From Candidatus Margulisiibacteriota bacterium (lineage in GTDB: Bacteria > Margulisbacteria > Termititenacia > Termititenacales > Termititenacaceae), in NCBI GenBank assembly GCA_031279615.1, contig JAITIE010000006.1, positions 1 through 6,796 on the forward strand: DNA of 6,796 nt, in the 5' to 3' direction. The position numbers and the translations under genes are program-made. This document shows positions 5,602 to 6,796 of this stretch, one piece after another (the stretch's first letter is position 1; the number at the start of each line of letters is the position of its first letter). Below the pieces are notes generated by a model. That model did not search any database. It had not been told where the DNA came from and saw nothing but the letters and a program-made list of their open reading frames with translations.

Positions 5602-6796
5602 AAGTTTTTTTGGCCGGATACAATCTTGACGCTGAGGTGATTGCGGAGTTAAAAGGCAATTCTCCGCGGCAGGATGTCACGCCGGAAACTCTGTCCGCGG
5701 CTTACGCGCGCATCTCCCGCGATCCGCGGCCGATCAATGAACTGCGGCAGGCGGCGCGCGCCGAAGTGGAAAAATCCCGCCGGTCTAATCAGACTATTAT
5801 TTTCGGTCTCGGGCACAGTTCCGTGGCGGAGCATGCGGTTTTTAATTTTGATGTTCTCGATGTGAGCCGCCGCGCCATGGAGGAATTGGAAAAATTCCGC
5901 CTTTGTTCCTATACGGAAAAATCCCAGCGTTACATTACCCTGGACAACGCCTACATCACTCCGCCGGAAATTAACGACGCGCGCGTTGCGGCAGATTTTC
6001 ATAAATTGCAGAAAAATTTGCTCGCCAGGTACGGGCAGTTTTACGAAAAACTGAAAATTTACGTCTGGAAAAAACATGCTGATCTGGCCGCCGACCCGAA
6101 AAATAAAAATTTATTGGACGGCTGGGCTAAAGAGGACGCGCGTTACATCACCAGTTTGGCCGTCAGCGCGCAGGCCGGCCTGACCGTCAACGCCCGCAGT
6201 CTGGAAAGGATGCTGCGGCGTTTTGCCTCGCACCCCCTGCAAGAAATCCGTGATCTAGGCACGAACTTGCACGCGCTGGTCAAAGATATTGCCCCGTCTA
6301 TCATTAAATATCCTGAGGCTAATGCCTATGACCGGGACGCTTATGCGAATTTGCGCGCGTACATACAAAAAACCATCAAAAAAAATGGCCTTATTTCACA
6401 TAAAACAAAACAATACCGGCTAATCGACTATACCAGAGACGGCGACGCCAAAATACTGGCCGCCTTGACCGCGAAATCGGCCAATCTGTCTTATCAGGAT
6501 GCTCTGACTGCTGTCCGCAAGATGACCGTGAAGCAAAAACGGGAAATCCTTAAAATTTGCCTGCAAAATATGCAAATGTGGGATGTCCTGCTGCGCGAGT
6601 ACGAACTGGCGGACCTTACTTTTGAATTAGTTGTTTCGGCCAGCTGTTTTGCCCAGCTCAAAAGGCATCGCTTGCTTACTTTGCTGGCCGCGGACTATGA
6701 GCCGGCTCTGGGACTGCGCCTGCCGCCGGCAATCGAGGCCGCCGGTCTGGCCGGGGATTTTATCCGCGCGGCGCGGGAAGCGGAAGACCTCTACGC
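5598..6796 (+). CDS. thyX: ThyX-like (FAD-dependent thymidylate synthase family) protein, two-module form, 3'-truncated
   Basis: ThyX methylates dUMP to dTMP using methylene-tetrahydrofolate, FAD and NADPH. The ATG overlaps the proS stop as ATGA. The frame is open to the window edge (399 codons and 2 bases), already longer than a normal ThyX of 220-250 aa. Module 1 has LGHSSVAEHAVFNFDV (71-86), matching the family's GHxSxxEHxxFxF, then FRLCSYTEKSQRY (100-112), where the usual RHR is absent but the SxRY half is intact. It continues with RYITSLAV (182-189) and NARSLERMLRRFASHPLQEIR (198-218), the nucleotide-binding helix region, and ends near PSIIKYPEANAY. Module 2 shows FELVVSASCFAQLKRHR (342-358), with RHR intact but only AADYEP following. 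Such long ThyX homologues occur in several bacterial phyla as I recall. Whether they make thymidylate is uncertain. The remainder of module 2 lies beyond the window. Confidence 0.85.
   Translation, partial: MKVFLAGYNLDAEVIAELKGNSPRQDVTPETLSAAYARISRDPRPINELRQAARAEVEKSRRSNQTIIFGLGHSSVAEHAVFNFDVLDVSRRAMEELEKFRLCSYTEKSQRYITLDNAYITPPEINDARVAADFHKLQKNLLARYGQFYEKLKIYVWKKHADLAADPKNKNLLDGWAKEDARYITSLAVSAQAGLTVNARSLERMLRRFASHPLQEIRDLGTNLHALVKDIAPSIIKYPEANAYDRDAYANLRAYIQKTIKKNGLISHKTKQYRLIDYTRDGDAKILAALTAKSANLSYQDALTAVRKMTVKQKREILKICLQNMQMWDVLLREYELADLTFELVVSASCFAQLKRHRLLTLLAADYEPALGLRLPPAIEAAGLAGDFIRAAREAEDLY

Noticed and set aside
5871..5940. Frameshift or pseudogene in thyX because RHR is missing in the first module
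   Set aside because: The frame is uninterrupted, the flanking blocks are conserved, and RHR appears in the second module, as expected for the long two-module form.
5649..6077. Minus-strand 142-codon open frame opposite the ThyX-like gene
   Set aside because: It lies entirely within the conserved first ThyX module on the other strand and has no domain features or promoter.

Overview
This roughly 50% GC bacterial window carries five genes on the plus strand in two blocks, separated by a 448-base non-coding region (3405-3852). The taxon cannot be fixed from sequence alone. A DUF5693 - CsaB - TagA/WecG cluster and a long two-module ThyX-like protein suggest a deep-branching bacterium with a pyruvylated cell-wall polymer or S-layer anchoring system (for example a candidate phylum such as Margulisbacteria, or a Firmicutes relative). 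That placement is a low-confidence inference.

Block 1 (1-3404) is a tightly packed envelope operon: a large multi-pass DUF5693 membrane protein whose 5' end is cut by the window edge, a compact CsaB-type polysaccharide pyruvyl transferase 4 bases downstream, and a TagA/WecG/CpsF glycosyltransferase overlapping csaB by 8 bases. The likely shared job is to build a secondary cell-wall polymer on a lipid carrier and add pyruvate ketals to it, the known ligand for SLH domains. The DUF5693 protein is the member without a defined biochemical role.

The intergenic region is dense with structure. Positions 3406-3566 hold two divergent copies of one hairpin-forming element in inverted orientation. Next comes a strong sigma70-type promoter (TTGCAT, 17 bp, TATAAT) that would produce an RNA of about 80 nt: one long hairpin with a C6 apical loop, then a canonical terminator capped by a UCCG (UNCG-type) loop. 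From 3723 to 3832 a chain of four hairpins could be read on either strand. On the minus strand it ends in a terminator-like hairpin with a T5 tract and has a possible promoter inside the start of proS. Immediately before proS an extended -10 box (TGATATACT) lies six bases from the ATG, and no Shine-Dalgarno is visible, so proS may be translated from a leaderless mRNA.

Block 2 (3853-6796) is proS, a complete bacterial-type prolyl-tRNA synthetase with an editing domain, followed by a ThyX-like gene that overlaps it by ATGA and runs off the right edge. In that protein the ThyX signature is divided between two modules: the first keeps a TEKSQRY half, the second keeps the RHR half.
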